Source: Planctomyces sp. SH-PL62
Lineage (GTDB): Bacteria; Planctomycetota; Planctomycetia; Isosphaerales; Isosphaeraceae
Length of the DNA: 64,000 bases
NCBI RefSeq assembly: GCF_001610895.1
Contig: NZ_CP011273.1
Location: 5,332,001 to 5,396,000 of the forward strand
Direction: 5' to 3'
In this document: positions 1-7,646 of the stretch, one piece after another
How positions within the stretch are numbered: the first letter of the stretch is position 1
Layout: every line of letters starts with the position of its first letter
Notes under the pieces: model-generated
The model's database searches: none
What the model was told of the DNA's origin: nothing
What the model saw: the letters and a program-made list of their open reading frames with translations, nothing else
Position numbers and translations under genes: made by a program

Positions 1-435
1 GACATGGGCGCCCCCCGCGGCAACCTCCAGATCCAGATCATGGTGCGCAAGCACGAGTTCTTCGAACGCCGGCGAAACGACCTGCTCTGCCAGGTCCCCA
101 TCAGCTTCGCCCAGGCCGCCCTCGGCGCCGAGGTCGAGGTCCCCACGCTCGAAGGGCCCGGCCGCGTCCAGGTCCCCCGCGGGACCCAGAGCGGAGACTC
201 CATCCGGCTCAAGGGACGCGGCATGCCGGACATCGGCGGCCGAGGCCGGGGCGATGAAATCGTCGAGGTCGTCGTCGAGACCCCCCGGCACCTGACGACC
301 CGCCAGGAGGAACTGCTCCGCGAGTTCGCCGAGATCGAGCACGAACAGGTCAGCCCCCGTCGCCGAAGCTTCTTCGAGAGGCTCCGCGATTACTTCACCG
401 AAGAGGACGAGTCCGAGACCCCCGAATCGACCTGA
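1..435 (+). CDS. dnaJ: Chaperone protein DnaJ, 3' part only
   Basis: This is the C-terminal ~144 residues of a DnaJ/Hsp40 co-chaperone, cut by the window edge, so the true start lies upstream and the reading frame is open from base 1. It shows the second substrate-binding beta domain of DnaJ: GAPRGNLQIQI, then a stretch matching the family pattern F-A-Q-A-A-L-G-A-E-V-E-V-P-T-L, then the VPRGTQSGDSIRLKGRGMP motif that closes the C-terminal domain. The J domain and zinc fingers would be upstream and cannot be checked. DnaJ stimulates DnaK ATPase in cytoplasmic protein folding. The next gene is grpE, 80 bases downstream, which fits a heat-shock operon. The last ~35 residues are acidic and less conserved. 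Confidence 0.93.
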   Translation, partial: DMGAPRGNLQIQIMVRKHEFFERRRNDLLCQVPISFAQAALGAEVEVPTLEGPGRVQVPRGTQSGDSIRLKGRGMPDIGGRGRGDEIVEVVVETPRHLTTRQEELLREFAEIEHEQVSPRRRSFFERLRDYFTEEDESETPEST

Positions 436-515
436 CGCCGACGCATCCCGTCGGCGCCCGCGACCGCTCGCATCCTCCCAGGCCCTCGATCGTCCCAGGT
501 CAGGAGATCCGCATC

Positions 516-1052
516 ATGTCCGACGCCGCCAACCGCTCCGCTCCCCCCCCGAACGAAGACCAGCACCAGGCCGCCGAGCCGTTCGTCGAGGCCGAGACCG
601 CATCCCCGACGGCCCAGCTCGAGAAGGAGCGGGACGAGGCCCGCGAACAGTCCCTGCGGACCCGCGCCGAGTTCATCAACTTCCAGAAGCGCAGCAAGCA
701 GCAGGCCGAGGCCGACCGACTCTACGCCGTCGGCAACCTCAGCCAGGATCTGCTGGAGGTCCTCGACAACCTCGAGCGGGCCGCCGACGCCATCCGCGGG
801 AGCCAGGCCGAGGGGGTGGCCTCCGGCCTGGACATCGTCCACAAGCAGTTCCTCGCCACCCTGGCGAAGTACGGCGTCGAGCCCATCGAGGCCCTGGGCC
901 GACCGTTCGACCCCAACTTCCACGACGCCCTCATGCAGCAGCCCGACGCCGACGCCCCCGCGGGGACCGTCGTCGCCGAGCTGAGCAAGGGATACACGAT
1001 CCACGACCGCGTGCTGAGGCCCAGCAAGGTGGCCGTCTCGGTCAAGCCCTGA
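516..1052 (+). CDS. grpE: Nucleotide exchange factor GrpE
   Basis: A 178-residue protein with the GrpE layout. A variable, charged N-terminus leads into a long helix (about residues 32-75, E/K/R-rich, with RTRAEFINFQKR), then the conserved region LLEVLDNLERA and FDPNFHDALM, and a C-terminal beta part ending GYTIHDRVLRPSKVAVS. GrpE releases ADP from DnaK. The start is supported by an AGGAG Shine-Dalgarno sequence about nine bases upstream. It sits between dnaJ and a small zinc-ribbon gene on the same strand with short gaps, so it is probably co-transcribed. No CIRCE-like inverted repeat is visible in the 80-base gap, so any heat-shock control must act from upstream of the window. Confidence 0.95.
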   Translation: MSDAANRSAPPPNEDQHQAAEPFVEAETASPTAQLEKERDEAREQSLRTRAEFINFQKRSKQQAEADRLYAVGNLSQDLLEVLDNLERAADAIRGSQAEGVASGLDIVHKQFLATLAKYGVEPIEALGRPFDPNFHDALMQQPDADAPAGTVVAELSKGYTIHDRVLRPSKVAVSVKP

Positions 1053-1070
1053 CGCGGAGGAGAGCCCACG

Positions 1071-1379
1071 ATGCCCACCTACGACTACATCTGCGACGCC
1101 TGCGGACACGAGTTCGAGGCCTACGAGTCCATCAAGGCCGACCCCCAGACCCTCTGCCCCGGCTGCGAGAAGCACACCCTCCGCCGCAAGATCGGCCCCG
1201 GCGCGGCCATCCTCTTCAAGGGCTCGGGCTTCTATCAGACCGACTACCGCAGCGACTCCTACAAGAAAGCCGCCAAGGCCGACACCTCGAGCGGCGGCTC
1301 CTCTTCCGGCGGCGACGCCCCCAAGTCGACCCCGGCGCCCGCCCCCCCGGCTTCCTCCAGCGGCGGGACCACGGCATGA
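1071..1379 (+). CDS. FmdB-family zinc-ribbon protein
   Basis: A 102-residue protein beginning MPTYDYICDACGHEFE, the hallmark of the FmdB/CxxC_CxxC_SSSS putative regulatory family. Four cysteines in two CxxC pairs (residues 8/11 and 29/32) should bind one zinc. About residues 44-60 carry the conserved end of the domain (ILFKGSGFYQTDYR). The remaining ~40 residues are a low-complexity S/G then P/A tail without predicted fold. The start has a strong GGAGGAG ribosome binding site. The stop overlaps the next start as ATGA, implying translational coupling with yacG. Members often sit in the dnaJ-grpE neighbourhood of planctomycetes. The molecular role of the family is unclear. Confidence 0.85.
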   Translation: MPTYDYICDACGHEFEAYESIKADPQTLCPGCEKHTLRRKIGPGAAILFKGSGFYQTDYRSDSYKKAAKADTSSGGSSSGGDAPKSTPAPAPPASSSGGTTA

Positions 1380-1603
1380 TCCAGGGCCGCTGCCCAACCT
1401 GCTCCAAACCCTTCGCGGTCGCCAGCATCGACGACCTGCCGACGTTCCCGTTCTGCTCCGAACGCTGTCGGCTCGTCGACCTCGGCCGCTGGATCGACGA
1501 GGACTACGCCATCCCCGGCCCCCCGGTCGAACTCGGGCCCGAAGACCAGGACGGGTCGACCCGCCCCCCCGAGGCGAACGGCCGATTCGACGAAGAGGAC
1601 TGA
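1376..1603 (+). CDS. yacG: DNA gyrase inhibitor YacG
   Basis: A 75-residue protein with the YacG zinc finger: cysteines at 6, 9, 27 and 31 (CPTC and FCSERC), followed by the signature RLVDLGRWIDEDYAIPG. In E. coli YacG binds GyrB and inhibits gyrase activity. Its length is close to the usual 60-70 residues, with a short acidic tail. It overlaps the upstream zinc-ribbon gene by four bases (ATGA) and ends the dnaJ-grpE operon. The next gene is convergent. Confidence 0.88.
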   Translation: MIQGRCPTCSKPFAVASIDDLPTFPFCSERCRLVDLGRWIDEDYAIPGPPVELGPEDQDGSTRPPEANGRFDEED

Positions 1604-1641
1604 TCTCGCGCCGACACGGCCACACGCTCATTTCGGTCAGG

Positions 1642-2628
1642 TCAGTACGCGTCGGCCGAGACGACCTCGCCCCCGGCCGACGTGCTCAACGAGCGCCAGA
1701 CCTGGATGGCGATCTCGTTGCGAATGAACCGCACTCCGCCGTCCGCCATCGTCGCGTTGATCCCCCCCGGATGGCGGCTTCGGGCGGCGTAGTTGTCCGG
1801 CAAGGCCGTGGTCTTGCCGACGCAGGGGGGATTGGGCGACTGGTTCGCACAGTAGTACGGACTGAAGAGGACGTCCGGGAACGAGCTGTTGGGGGCCAAA
1901 AAGGCTTCGAATCCCGCCGCATCCCCCCACCAGGAGAAGCCTCGGAGGTCGCGCCCCTGCCCGACCACGACCTCGGACGCCAGCAGCGTGGAACTGAGGC
2001 CGTCGGTCAGGGCGGCGATTCCCACGGTCTTCTTGCCGGGCCGCAACTCGTCCGTCAACGGCGAGCCCACGTCCACGAACGGCGCCCCGCCGAACCGGAC
2101 ACCCTGGAAATCCACCTGCGTCTGGACCGAGTTGCCCAGGTTCACCGCGTAATTGTGCGACGTGCAGGCGAGCGTCCTCCCCTGCAACGTCTCGGAGATC
2201 GGGGCGTTGCGGCCGTCGCTGGGACAGAGGTACGCGCCGACCCACTGCGAGGTCACCGTCTGATTGGCGGGCCCGAAATAGCGCAGATCCTCGTCGAACG
2301 CGGTCGGCCATCCCGGCGCGTTGCTCCCCCCCTGATTCCAGGCGTTATACATCGGCTGCTGCTCAAGCTGGGGGAGGACGAAAATCAGCCACGTCCCCCA
2401 GCAGCAGCCCTTCTTCGCGGGGGGGAATGTGCCGTGGACGTCATGATAATTGTGCGTCGCCAGGGCGATCTGCTTCAGGTTGTTGACGCACTGGGAGCGT
2501 CGCGCCGCCTCCCGCGCCGACTGGACGGCGGGCAGCAGCAGGGCGATCAGGACCGCGATGACGGCGATCACCACCAGCAGCTCGATCAGCGTGAAGCCCC
2601 GGCGGCCGTCGCTCGTCGCTCGCATCAA
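1642..2628 (-). CDS. DUF1559 pseudopilin-like protein
   Basis: A 328-residue member of the large planctomycete DUF1559 family. The N-terminus has a class III prepilin signal (GRRGFTLIELLVVIAVIAVL, residues 8-27), where cleavage would follow the glycine before F and the rest forms the pilin helix and membrane segment. Directly after comes AREAARRSQCVNNLKQIALATHNYHD, the family signature, then a G/A/N-rich globular domain containing SRHPGGINATMADGGVRFI near the C-terminus, also diagnostic (the H-x-G-G-x-N and DGSV/DGGV pattern). Such proteins occur in dozens of paralogues per genome and are probably assembled by a type II/IV pilus-like machine, but the exact role is unknown. A small lipoprotein gene lies 39 bases upstream on the same strand. 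Confidence 0.9.
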   Translation of the reverse strand: MMRATSDGRRGFTLIELLVVIAVIAVLIALLLPAVQSAREAARRSQCVNNLKQIALATHNYHDVHGTFPPAKKGCCWGTWLIFVLPQLEQQPMYNAWNQGGSNAPGWPTAFDEDLRYFGPANQTVTSQWVGAYLCPSDGRNAPISETLQGRTLACTSHNYAVNLGNSVQTQVDFQGVRFGGAPFVDVGSPLTDELRPGKKTVGIAALTDGLSSTLLASEVVVGQGRDLRGFSWWGDAAGFEAFLAPNSSFPDVLFSPYYCANQSPNPPCVGKTTALPDNYAARSRHPGGINATMADGGVRFIRNEIAIQVWRSLSTSAGGEVVSADAY

Positions 2629-2667
2629 CGAATCTCCAGTTTTGTATATCTACGGACGTGCGCCCGA

Positions 2668-3174
2668 TCAGGGATCTCCGGCCGCCGAGCGACCGCCGGA
2701 TCGGGCGACGATCTCGAATCGCAGGTGGTTTCGGCCGTCCGACCGGATCTCCACAGTGCGCGTCGATTTCGCGTTGTAATCCTCCGGGATCCTCTCGACC
2801 ATCGCTCTCGGCTTCCTGTCCGACGTCCCCGGCGGCGCCGGGGCCTGCACCCGGCTGCTCGCATAGATGCGGACCCGGTAGAGGCCGGGGACCGGGCCCT
2901 CGGATAAGGGGATCGAGAACCCGCCCGCCCGGATCGTCGAGCCGACCGCCGTGGAGGGACCCACAGGCCCCGGCTCCAGCATGATCGCCCCCGAGTCAAG
3001 GGGCTCGCCGTCCAGGAAGACCTCTCCCGTCACCGCGACGCGGCCCAGAGGGTCCGGGGCCGAGCAGCCGGACGCCGCAACGACAGCCGTCGCAAAGGCG
3101 ACGACCCAGGCGTGAATTCGATCCTGAGCCCGGCCCGCCGGTCGTCGCGGTTCTCTCGACGGCTTTCCCGACAT
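2668..3174 (-). CDS. Putative lipoprotein with carboxypeptidase-regulatory-like (transthyretin-type) domain
   Basis: A 168-residue protein with a basic N-terminus, a hydrophobic stretch (about 22-34) and a lipobox-like ASGC with Cys at residue 37, so it is probably exported and lipid-anchored. The mature part, VAVTGEVFLDGEPLDSGAI followed by GLYRVRIYAS, matches the small beta-sandwich proteins annotated in planctomycetes as carboxypeptidase regulatory-like or transthyretin-like lipoproteins. These usually travel with DUF1559 genes, as here (DUF1559 is 39 bases downstream). An AGGATGAGG ribosome binding site precedes the ATG. It is divergent from the ECF sigma gene at 3363. The function is unknown; partnership with the pseudopilin is inferred from synteny. 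Confidence 0.7.
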   Translation of the reverse strand: MSGKPSREPRRPAGRAQDRIHAWVVAFATAVVAASGCSAPDPLGRVAVTGEVFLDGEPLDSGAIMLEPGPVGPSTAVGSTIRAGGFSIPLSEGPVPGLYRVRIYASSRVQAPAPPGTSDRKPRAMVERIPEDYNAKSTRTVEIRSDGRNHLRFEIVARSGGRSAAGDP

Positions 3175-3362
3175 ACGGCCTCATCCTTGCGAGAAGGATT
3201 CGGAAAGATGAGAATTCGCCACGCCGCGCTGATCTTTCGATCATGCTGAAGCCGCCGTCGGATTTCCAGAGAAGTTGAAAAGTTGAACCCGGGAAGCCGT
3301 CCGGGTGCAGGTTAGTCGTAGAGCCGAGCTTCGACCGGCCTGATCCGAGCGAGCCAACGAGC

Positions 3363-4238
3363 ATGTATCAAGACGACCCCCGACTTCTGGCCGACTTCAT
3401 CGAGCAATCCGACCCGGAGGCGTTCGCCGCCCTAGTCGCCAGGCACGGTCCCATGGTCCTCCGCGTCTGCCGGGGCGTGTTGATCGACGCGCATCTGGCG
3501 GAAGACGCGTTCCAGGCGACCTTCCTGACTCTCTTCCAGAAAGCCGGGGCGATCCGGGATCCCAACACGCTTCGGGGCTGGCTCTGCGGGACGGCCTACA
3601 AGACCGCGTCTCGGATCCGTAAACGATCCATCCGCCTCTCCCAGCGGGAGCGGACCTCGGAAGTGGACCCGACCGACCCCGATCAAGCCCAGGGCCCGGA
3701 CTACGAGCTGTTCCTCCTCGTACGGGAAGAACTGGACCTGCTGCCGGAGAAGTACCGGGCCCCCCTGATCCTCTGCTATCTGGAAGGCCTGACCCACGAA
3801 GAGGCCGCGTCGCAGCTCGAATGGGCCTCGGGTACGGTCAAGGTGCGGCTGGTGCGGGGCCGCAAGCTCCTTCGCGAACGCCTCGACCGCCGCAAGGTCG
3901 CCATGGCCACGGGCCTGGTCCTCCTCTGGAGGCGCGAGGCGGGCGCCGCCGATCCGGGATTCGTCGAATCGACGCTCCGAGCCGCGGAGACGATCACGAC
4001 TTCGCAAGCCCTCGCCCGGCCGACTGTGGGCTCCTCCTCCTTGCCCCGAATCGTCGCGCCGCCGATGGCCCGGTGGGCGATGCTCCGACGGGCTCTCCTG
4101 ATCCTCGCGGTCACGGCCGCCCTGGCGGCGACCGCCGCCGCCGCCGTCATCCTCCCCACCTCGCCCCCCCCCGCCGGCGATGGCCATGAGGATCTCCCGG
4201 GCAACCTGACCGACGTCCTCGGGATCGACTGCACCTGA
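3363..4238 (+). CDS. ECF RNA polymerase sigma factor with C-terminal membrane segment
   Basis: A 291-residue sigma-70 family protein of the planctomycete ECF type. Region 2 spans about residues 15-90 (DPEAFAALVARHGPMVLRVC, AEDAFQATFLTLFQKA, LRGWLCGTAYKTASR). Region 4 spans about 115-175 (LPEKYRAPLILCYLEGLTHEEAA, then GTVKVRLVRGRKLLRERL). Beyond the core are ~110 extra residues: a linker and then a clear membrane segment (about 244-264, Ala/Leu/Val-rich) followed by a 27-residue tail. No anti-sigma gene is adjacent, so the fused membrane segment may serve to sequester the factor. Likely targets are unknown; the ferritin-like and PEP-CTERM genes downstream are candidates by position only. Confidence 0.9.
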   Translation: MYQDDPRLLADFIEQSDPEAFAALVARHGPMVLRVCRGVLIDAHLAEDAFQATFLTLFQKAGAIRDPNTLRGWLCGTAYKTASRIRKRSIRLSQRERTSEVDPTDPDQAQGPDYELFLLVREELDLLPEKYRAPLILCYLEGLTHEEAASQLEWASGTVKVRLVRGRKLLRERLDRRKVAMATGLVLLWRREAGAADPGFVESTLRAAETITTSQALARPTVGSSSLPRIVAPPMARWAMLRRALLILAVTAALAATAAAAVILPTSPPPAGDGHEDLPGNLTDVLGIDCT

Positions 4239-4368
4239 TCCGAGTCCCGCCGAGACCAGCCGGGATCGGCCCGACCCTTCACGAGTTTTTCATTCTCTTA
4301 TTCTCATAGGTTCATTCACTTTCCTTGCTCTCCTCGCCTTTCCCCCCCCAGACCCAGGAGCGACCCCG

Positions 4369-5046
4369 ATGAAGACCGACCAGCAGGAAGCCCTCGGATC
4401 GGAGCCCCTTCCGCGCGACGGACGCCGATCCTTCATGAAGTCGGCGATGGCCGTCGCGACCATCCCGGCGGCGGCCGCCGTCCTTGGCGGGTCCGCCTCC
4501 GGCGCGACCAATCCGAACTACATCCCGACCTTGTACCGGGGCTGGAACGCCAGGAATTTCCGAGCTATCCAGGAGCATGAGAACGATCACGTCGACGCGA
4601 TCCTGGACACCTTGGGGGACCTGGCCCGCCCCAAGCCGGTCTTCCGGAATCTGTTGCAGCCCAACTTGATGGCGTTCGTCAACCTCTCGCGGACCCTGGA
4701 GAACGTGGGGGTCGGGGCGTATCTCGGGGCGCTGCCGCTGATCCAGGATGCGGGCTACGTTTCGGCCGCCGGGTCGATCGCGCTGGTGGAGGCTCGCCAC
4801 GCGGGCTACCTGAACACGCTTCTGGACCAGGGACTCACGCGGGACGCCCTCGGCGAGGAGTCGAGCTTCGACCAGGCGCTGACCCCTGAGAAGGTCGTCG
4901 AACTGGCCGGGCCGTTCATCGCCAGCCTCAACGGCGGGCCGCCGCTCCTCCCCTTGATGAACGACGTGGACATCTTCAACTTCGCGCTGGCGCTCGAGTA
5001 CCTCGAGGCTGAGTACTACAACCTCAACGTCCCCCGGTTCTTCTGA
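4369..5046 (+). CDS. Tat-exported ferritin-like domain protein
   Basis: A 225-residue protein with a twin-arginine signal (RRSFMK at residues 19-24, then a hydrophobic A/V-rich segment ending near GGSASGA) and a four-helix ferritin-like domain resembling desiccation-related/DUF4439-type proteins. Possible metal ligands lie in EHENDH (helix 1), EARH (helix 3) and LEAEY (helix 4). Whether it binds iron cannot be decided here. The ATG follows a CAGGAGCG ribosome binding site, and the 130-base upstream region is unusually pyrimidine- and AT-rich. It lies between the membrane-anchored ECF sigma gene and a PEP-CTERM gene on the same strand, suggesting an envelope or extracytoplasmic stress role, which is inference. 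Confidence 0.75.
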   Translation: MKTDQQEALGSEPLPRDGRRSFMKSAMAVATIPAAAAVLGGSASGATNPNYIPTLYRGWNARNFRAIQEHENDHVDAILDTLGDLARPKPVFRNLLQPNLMAFVNLSRTLENVGVGAYLGALPLIQDAGYVSAAGSIALVEARHAGYLNTLLDQGLTRDALGEESSFDQALTPEKVVELAGPFIASLNGGPPLLPLMNDVDIFNFALALEYLEAEYYNLNVPRFF

Positions 5047-5179
5047 GCCTCGGCGCGAGGATTCATCCGACTCGAACCGACGTCGGCGACGGAGCGGGCC
5101 GAGCCCGCCCGTTGCCCCGCCGGGTCGGGCCCTTCGCGTTCATCCCCATCCACGTCGTCTTCAAGGGAGCTTACACCCC

Positions 5180-5926
5180 ATGCCCGCTTCGCACTCACCG
5201 GCTCGCCGGCCGTTCTTCGCGGCCGCCGTCCTCGCCCTGGCCCTGATCGCGGCCCCAGCCCGCGCGGGGGACGCCGTGTCGGCCTCGGAGCTTGAATCCT
5301 TCCTCGGCCTCTCGACCGGCGCGCTCGACGGGATCGGCGGTCCGGCCTTCAACGGCTCGGGCCTGCGGACGAGCTTCACGGCCGCCGCGGGCGACGTCCT
5401 GACGTTTCAATTCAACTTCCTGACGAATGAAGATCCGTCGCTCCTGGGCGACCTGATCAACGATTTCGCCTTCGTCAGCCTCAACGGCGCCGACCCGATG
5501 GTCATCGCCGAGGTGGCGACGACGCCGTTCACGGCCTCGTCCAGTTCGTTCTCGATGGAGTCTGGTCTCCTCTCGTTTTCGACGACGCTCGTCTCGGCCG
5601 GGATCTATCAGCTGGGTATGGGCGTCGTGAACGTGGTCGACGAGATGCTCCCCTCCGCGCTCTTGCTCGACGCCTTCCAGCTCAACGGCCTCGGGCTCCC
5701 GGGCGGTGACTTCGAGCCCGGCTCGCAAGGCTTTGAGAGCATCGGGGCGTTCTCGATGGTCGGCGGCGAGTTCGGCCCGACCCCCGATGGACGCTTCCAG
5801 GGCTTCCTGAGCAGCGGAACCACGGCCGTCCCGGAGCCGGCCGGCGTGATCTCCCTGCTCGTCGGCACCGTCGGCGTGGCGACGTGCGCGGCGTGTCGTG
5901 GCCGCGAGACGCCGACGCGGGAATGA
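5180..5926 (+). CDS. PEP-CTERM sorting domain protein
   Basis: A 248-residue exported protein. Residues 1-28 form a signal peptide (ARRPFFAAAVLALALIAAP, then ARAG). The middle is a beta-rich domain with FNFLTNED and NDFAFVSLNGADP, as in choice-of-anchor/PEP-CTERM proteins. The C-terminus carries VPEPAG at about 217-222 followed by a hydrophobic helix and a short basic end (CRGRE), the PEP-CTERM sorting signal recognised by exosortase. An AAGGGAG ribosome binding site precedes the ATG. It should be exported, processed and released or attached at the surface. It ends in a strong bidirectional hairpin shared with lpdA. Confidence 0.85.
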   Translation: MPASHSPARRPFFAAAVLALALIAAPARAGDAVSASELESFLGLSTGALDGIGGPAFNGSGLRTSFTAAAGDVLTFQFNFLTNEDPSLLGDLINDFAFVSLNGADPMVIAEVATTPFTASSSSFSMESGLLSFSTTLVSAGIYQLGMGVVNVVDEMLPSALLLDAFQLNGLGLPGGDFEPGSQGFESIGAFSMVGGEFGPTPDGRFQGFLSSGTTAVPEPAGVISLLVGTVGVATCAACRGRETPTRE

Positions 5927-5977
5927 ACCACCGTTCGCGATCGCCCTCGAAACGAAGGCCTCTCGGATCACGAAAAC

Positions 5978-6010
5978 GCCCCGCCCCCCCTGAACATGGG
6001 GGGGCGGGGC
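5978..6010. terminator. Bidirectional hairpin between PEP-CTERM gene and lpdA
   Basis: A perfect 13-bp inverted repeat (arm GCCCCGCCCCCCC, 7-base loop) lies between two convergent genes. On the plus strand it is followed by ATTGTTTCGTT and on the minus strand by GTTTTCG, both short T-rich tails, so it could end transcription in both directions. Confidence 0.75.
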
Positions 6011-6059
6011 ATTGTTTCGTTCGGTGGTACGCGGACCTGCGGTCCGGGCGAGATTGGGC

Positions 6060-7445
6060 TCAGATGTGGACGGACTCGCCGAGGCCCTGGCCGGCGGCCT
6101 CCATGATCGACTCGGAGAAGGTCGGGTGCGGGTGCATGGCGTGGAGGATCTCCTCCTCGGTGGCTTCGAGCTTCATCGCCATGACCAGCTCGCTGATCAT
6201 CTCGGTGGCGGCCGACCCGATGAGGTGGGCGCCCAGCAGCTCGCCGTACTTCTTGCCGAAGATCAGCTTCACGAAGCCTTCGCTCTCGCCGGCGGCCAGG
6301 GCCCGGCCGCTGAAGGCGAACGGGAACTTGCCGATCCGGATCTCGTGGCCGGCCTCGCGGGCGGCCTTCTCGGTCAGGCCCACGCTGGCGACGCCCGGCT
6401 CGGTGTAGGTGCAGCCGGGGATGATCCCGTAGTCCACCGTGCGCTGGGAGTGGCCGGCGATCCGCTCGATGCAGCAGAGGGCCTCGTGGTGGGCGACGTG
6501 CGCCAGCCAGGGGGGGCCGATGACGTCGCCGACGGCGTAGACGCCCGGCACGGCGGTGACGAAGCCGTTCTCGCGGTCGACCTTGATGTGCCCTCGGTCG
6601 AGCTCGACCTTGACCTCGGGGGCGAACAGGCCCTCGACGTTCCCGGTCACGCCGATGGCGACCAGCGCGACGTCGGCCTCGATGGTCTTCTTGCCCTGGG
6701 GCGTCTCGATCTCCGCCTTCACGCCCTTGGCGGTCTTCTCCAGCTTCGTGGTCTTGGAGCTGGTGTGGATCTCGATCCCCTTGGCCGTCAGGCTCTTCTT
6801 GAGGGTGTCGGAGACCTCCTCGTCCTCGATCGGCAGCACGCGGTCGAGCATCTCGACGACGGTGACCTTGGTGCCGATCGCGTTGTAGAAGTAGCCGAAC
6901 TCCAGGCCGATGGCCCCCGCCCCGATGATCAGCATCGACTTGGGCTGGGTCGGCAGCGACATCGCCTCCTTGGAGGTGATGACGGTCTTGCCGTCGAACT
7001 CCACGCCGGGGAACGGCCTGGGCCGGGCGCCGGTGGCGACGACGATGGCGTCGGTCGTGACGACCTCGTCGCCGACCTGGACCTTGCCCGGCGCGATCAC
7101 CTTGGCCACGCCGAACTTCGACTTGACCTTGTACTTGCGGAAGAGGCCCTCGATCCCCTTGTTGAGCTGCCCGGCCACGCCCCGGCTGCGGCCGATGATC
7201 TCGCCGAAGTTCCAGTCGCCCTTGCCGTGGTAGCCGAACTGCGCGCCGTGTCGGTTCACCATCTCGACGAGGTGGGCGTTCGAGAGGAGCGCCTTGGTGG
7301 GGATGCATCCCCAGTTGAGGCAGACGCCGCCGAGCTTGTCGCGCTCGACGCAGAGCACGCGCTTGCCGAGCTGGGCCGCCCGGATCGCCCCGGCGTAGCC
7401 GGCGGGACCGCCGCCGATCACCACGATGTCGTAGTCGTTGGCCAT
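6060..7445 (-). CDS. lpdA: Dihydrolipoyl dehydrogenase (E3)
   Basis: A 461-residue FAD-dependent disulfide oxidoreductase. It has the N-terminal Rossmann motif VVIGGGPAGY (about 8-17), the redox-active disulfide CLNWGC (Cys42 and Cys47), a second NAD-binding GAGAIGLEF motif near residue 180, and the C-terminal catalytic histidine in HPHPTFSES. It reoxidises the dihydrolipoyl arm of 2-oxo-acid dehydrogenase complexes, making NADH. It lies downstream of pdhA-pdhB-aceF on the same strand but is separated by 201 bases holding a terminator-like hairpin and a consensus -10 element, so it can probably be transcribed separately and may serve several complexes. Confidence 0.96.
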   Translation of the reverse strand: MANDYDIVVIGGGPAGYAGAIRAAQLGKRVLCVERDKLGGVCLNWGCIPTKALLSNAHLVEMVNRHGAQFGYHGKGDWNFGEIIGRSRGVAGQLNKGIEGLFRKYKVKSKFGVAKVIAPGKVQVGDEVVTTDAIVVATGARPRPFPGVEFDGKTVITSKEAMSLPTQPKSMLIIGAGAIGLEFGYFYNAIGTKVTVVEMLDRVLPIEDEEVSDTLKKSLTAKGIEIHTSSKTTKLEKTAKGVKAEIETPQGKKTIEADVALVAIGVTGNVEGLFAPEVKVELDRGHIKVDRENGFVTAVPGVYAVGDVIGPPWLAHVAHHEALCCIERIAGHSQRTVDYGIIPGCTYTEPGVASVGLTEKAAREAGHEIRIGKFPFAFSGRALAAGESEGFVKLIFGKKYGELLGAHLIGSAATEMISELVMAMKLEATEEEILHAMHPHPTFSESIMEAAGQGLGESVHI

Positions 7446-7541
7446 GGTCGTATTCGTCGCATTTCCAGGAAGGGGGTGTACCGGGCGCCGCCGTCGCGCC
7501 GACTCGTCGCGTCCGCTCGCCGGACTTTCATTGATTCCGTC

Positions 7542-7547
7542 ATTATA
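7542..7547 (-). promoter_or_regulatory. Candidate -10 element upstream of lpdA
   Basis: On the minus strand a perfect TATAAT (in CCTATAATGACGG) sits about 95 bases upstream of the lpdA start in an otherwise GC-rich gap. No good -35 is seen at normal spacing (TTTCGG at 17 bases), so this is only a candidate. Confidence 0.4.
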
Positions 7548-7576
7548 GGGGGGATCGCCGCGGACCGAAACGCGAA

Positions 7577-7622
7577 GGCCCCGACGCCGGGCTCGCGAGG
7601 TCGCGAAGGCCGGGACGGGGCC
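7577..7622 (-). terminator. Hairpin after aceF
   Basis: Outer arms GGCCCCG/CGGGGCC with inner CCGG/CCGG and TCGCGA pairing form a long imperfect stem just after the aceF stop. The minus-strand tail TTCGCGTTTCGG is only weakly T-rich. It probably separates pdhA-pdhB-aceF transcription from lpdA. Confidence 0.4.
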
Positions 7623-7646
7623 TGCTGCGGGCCGGGTCCGGAAGAA

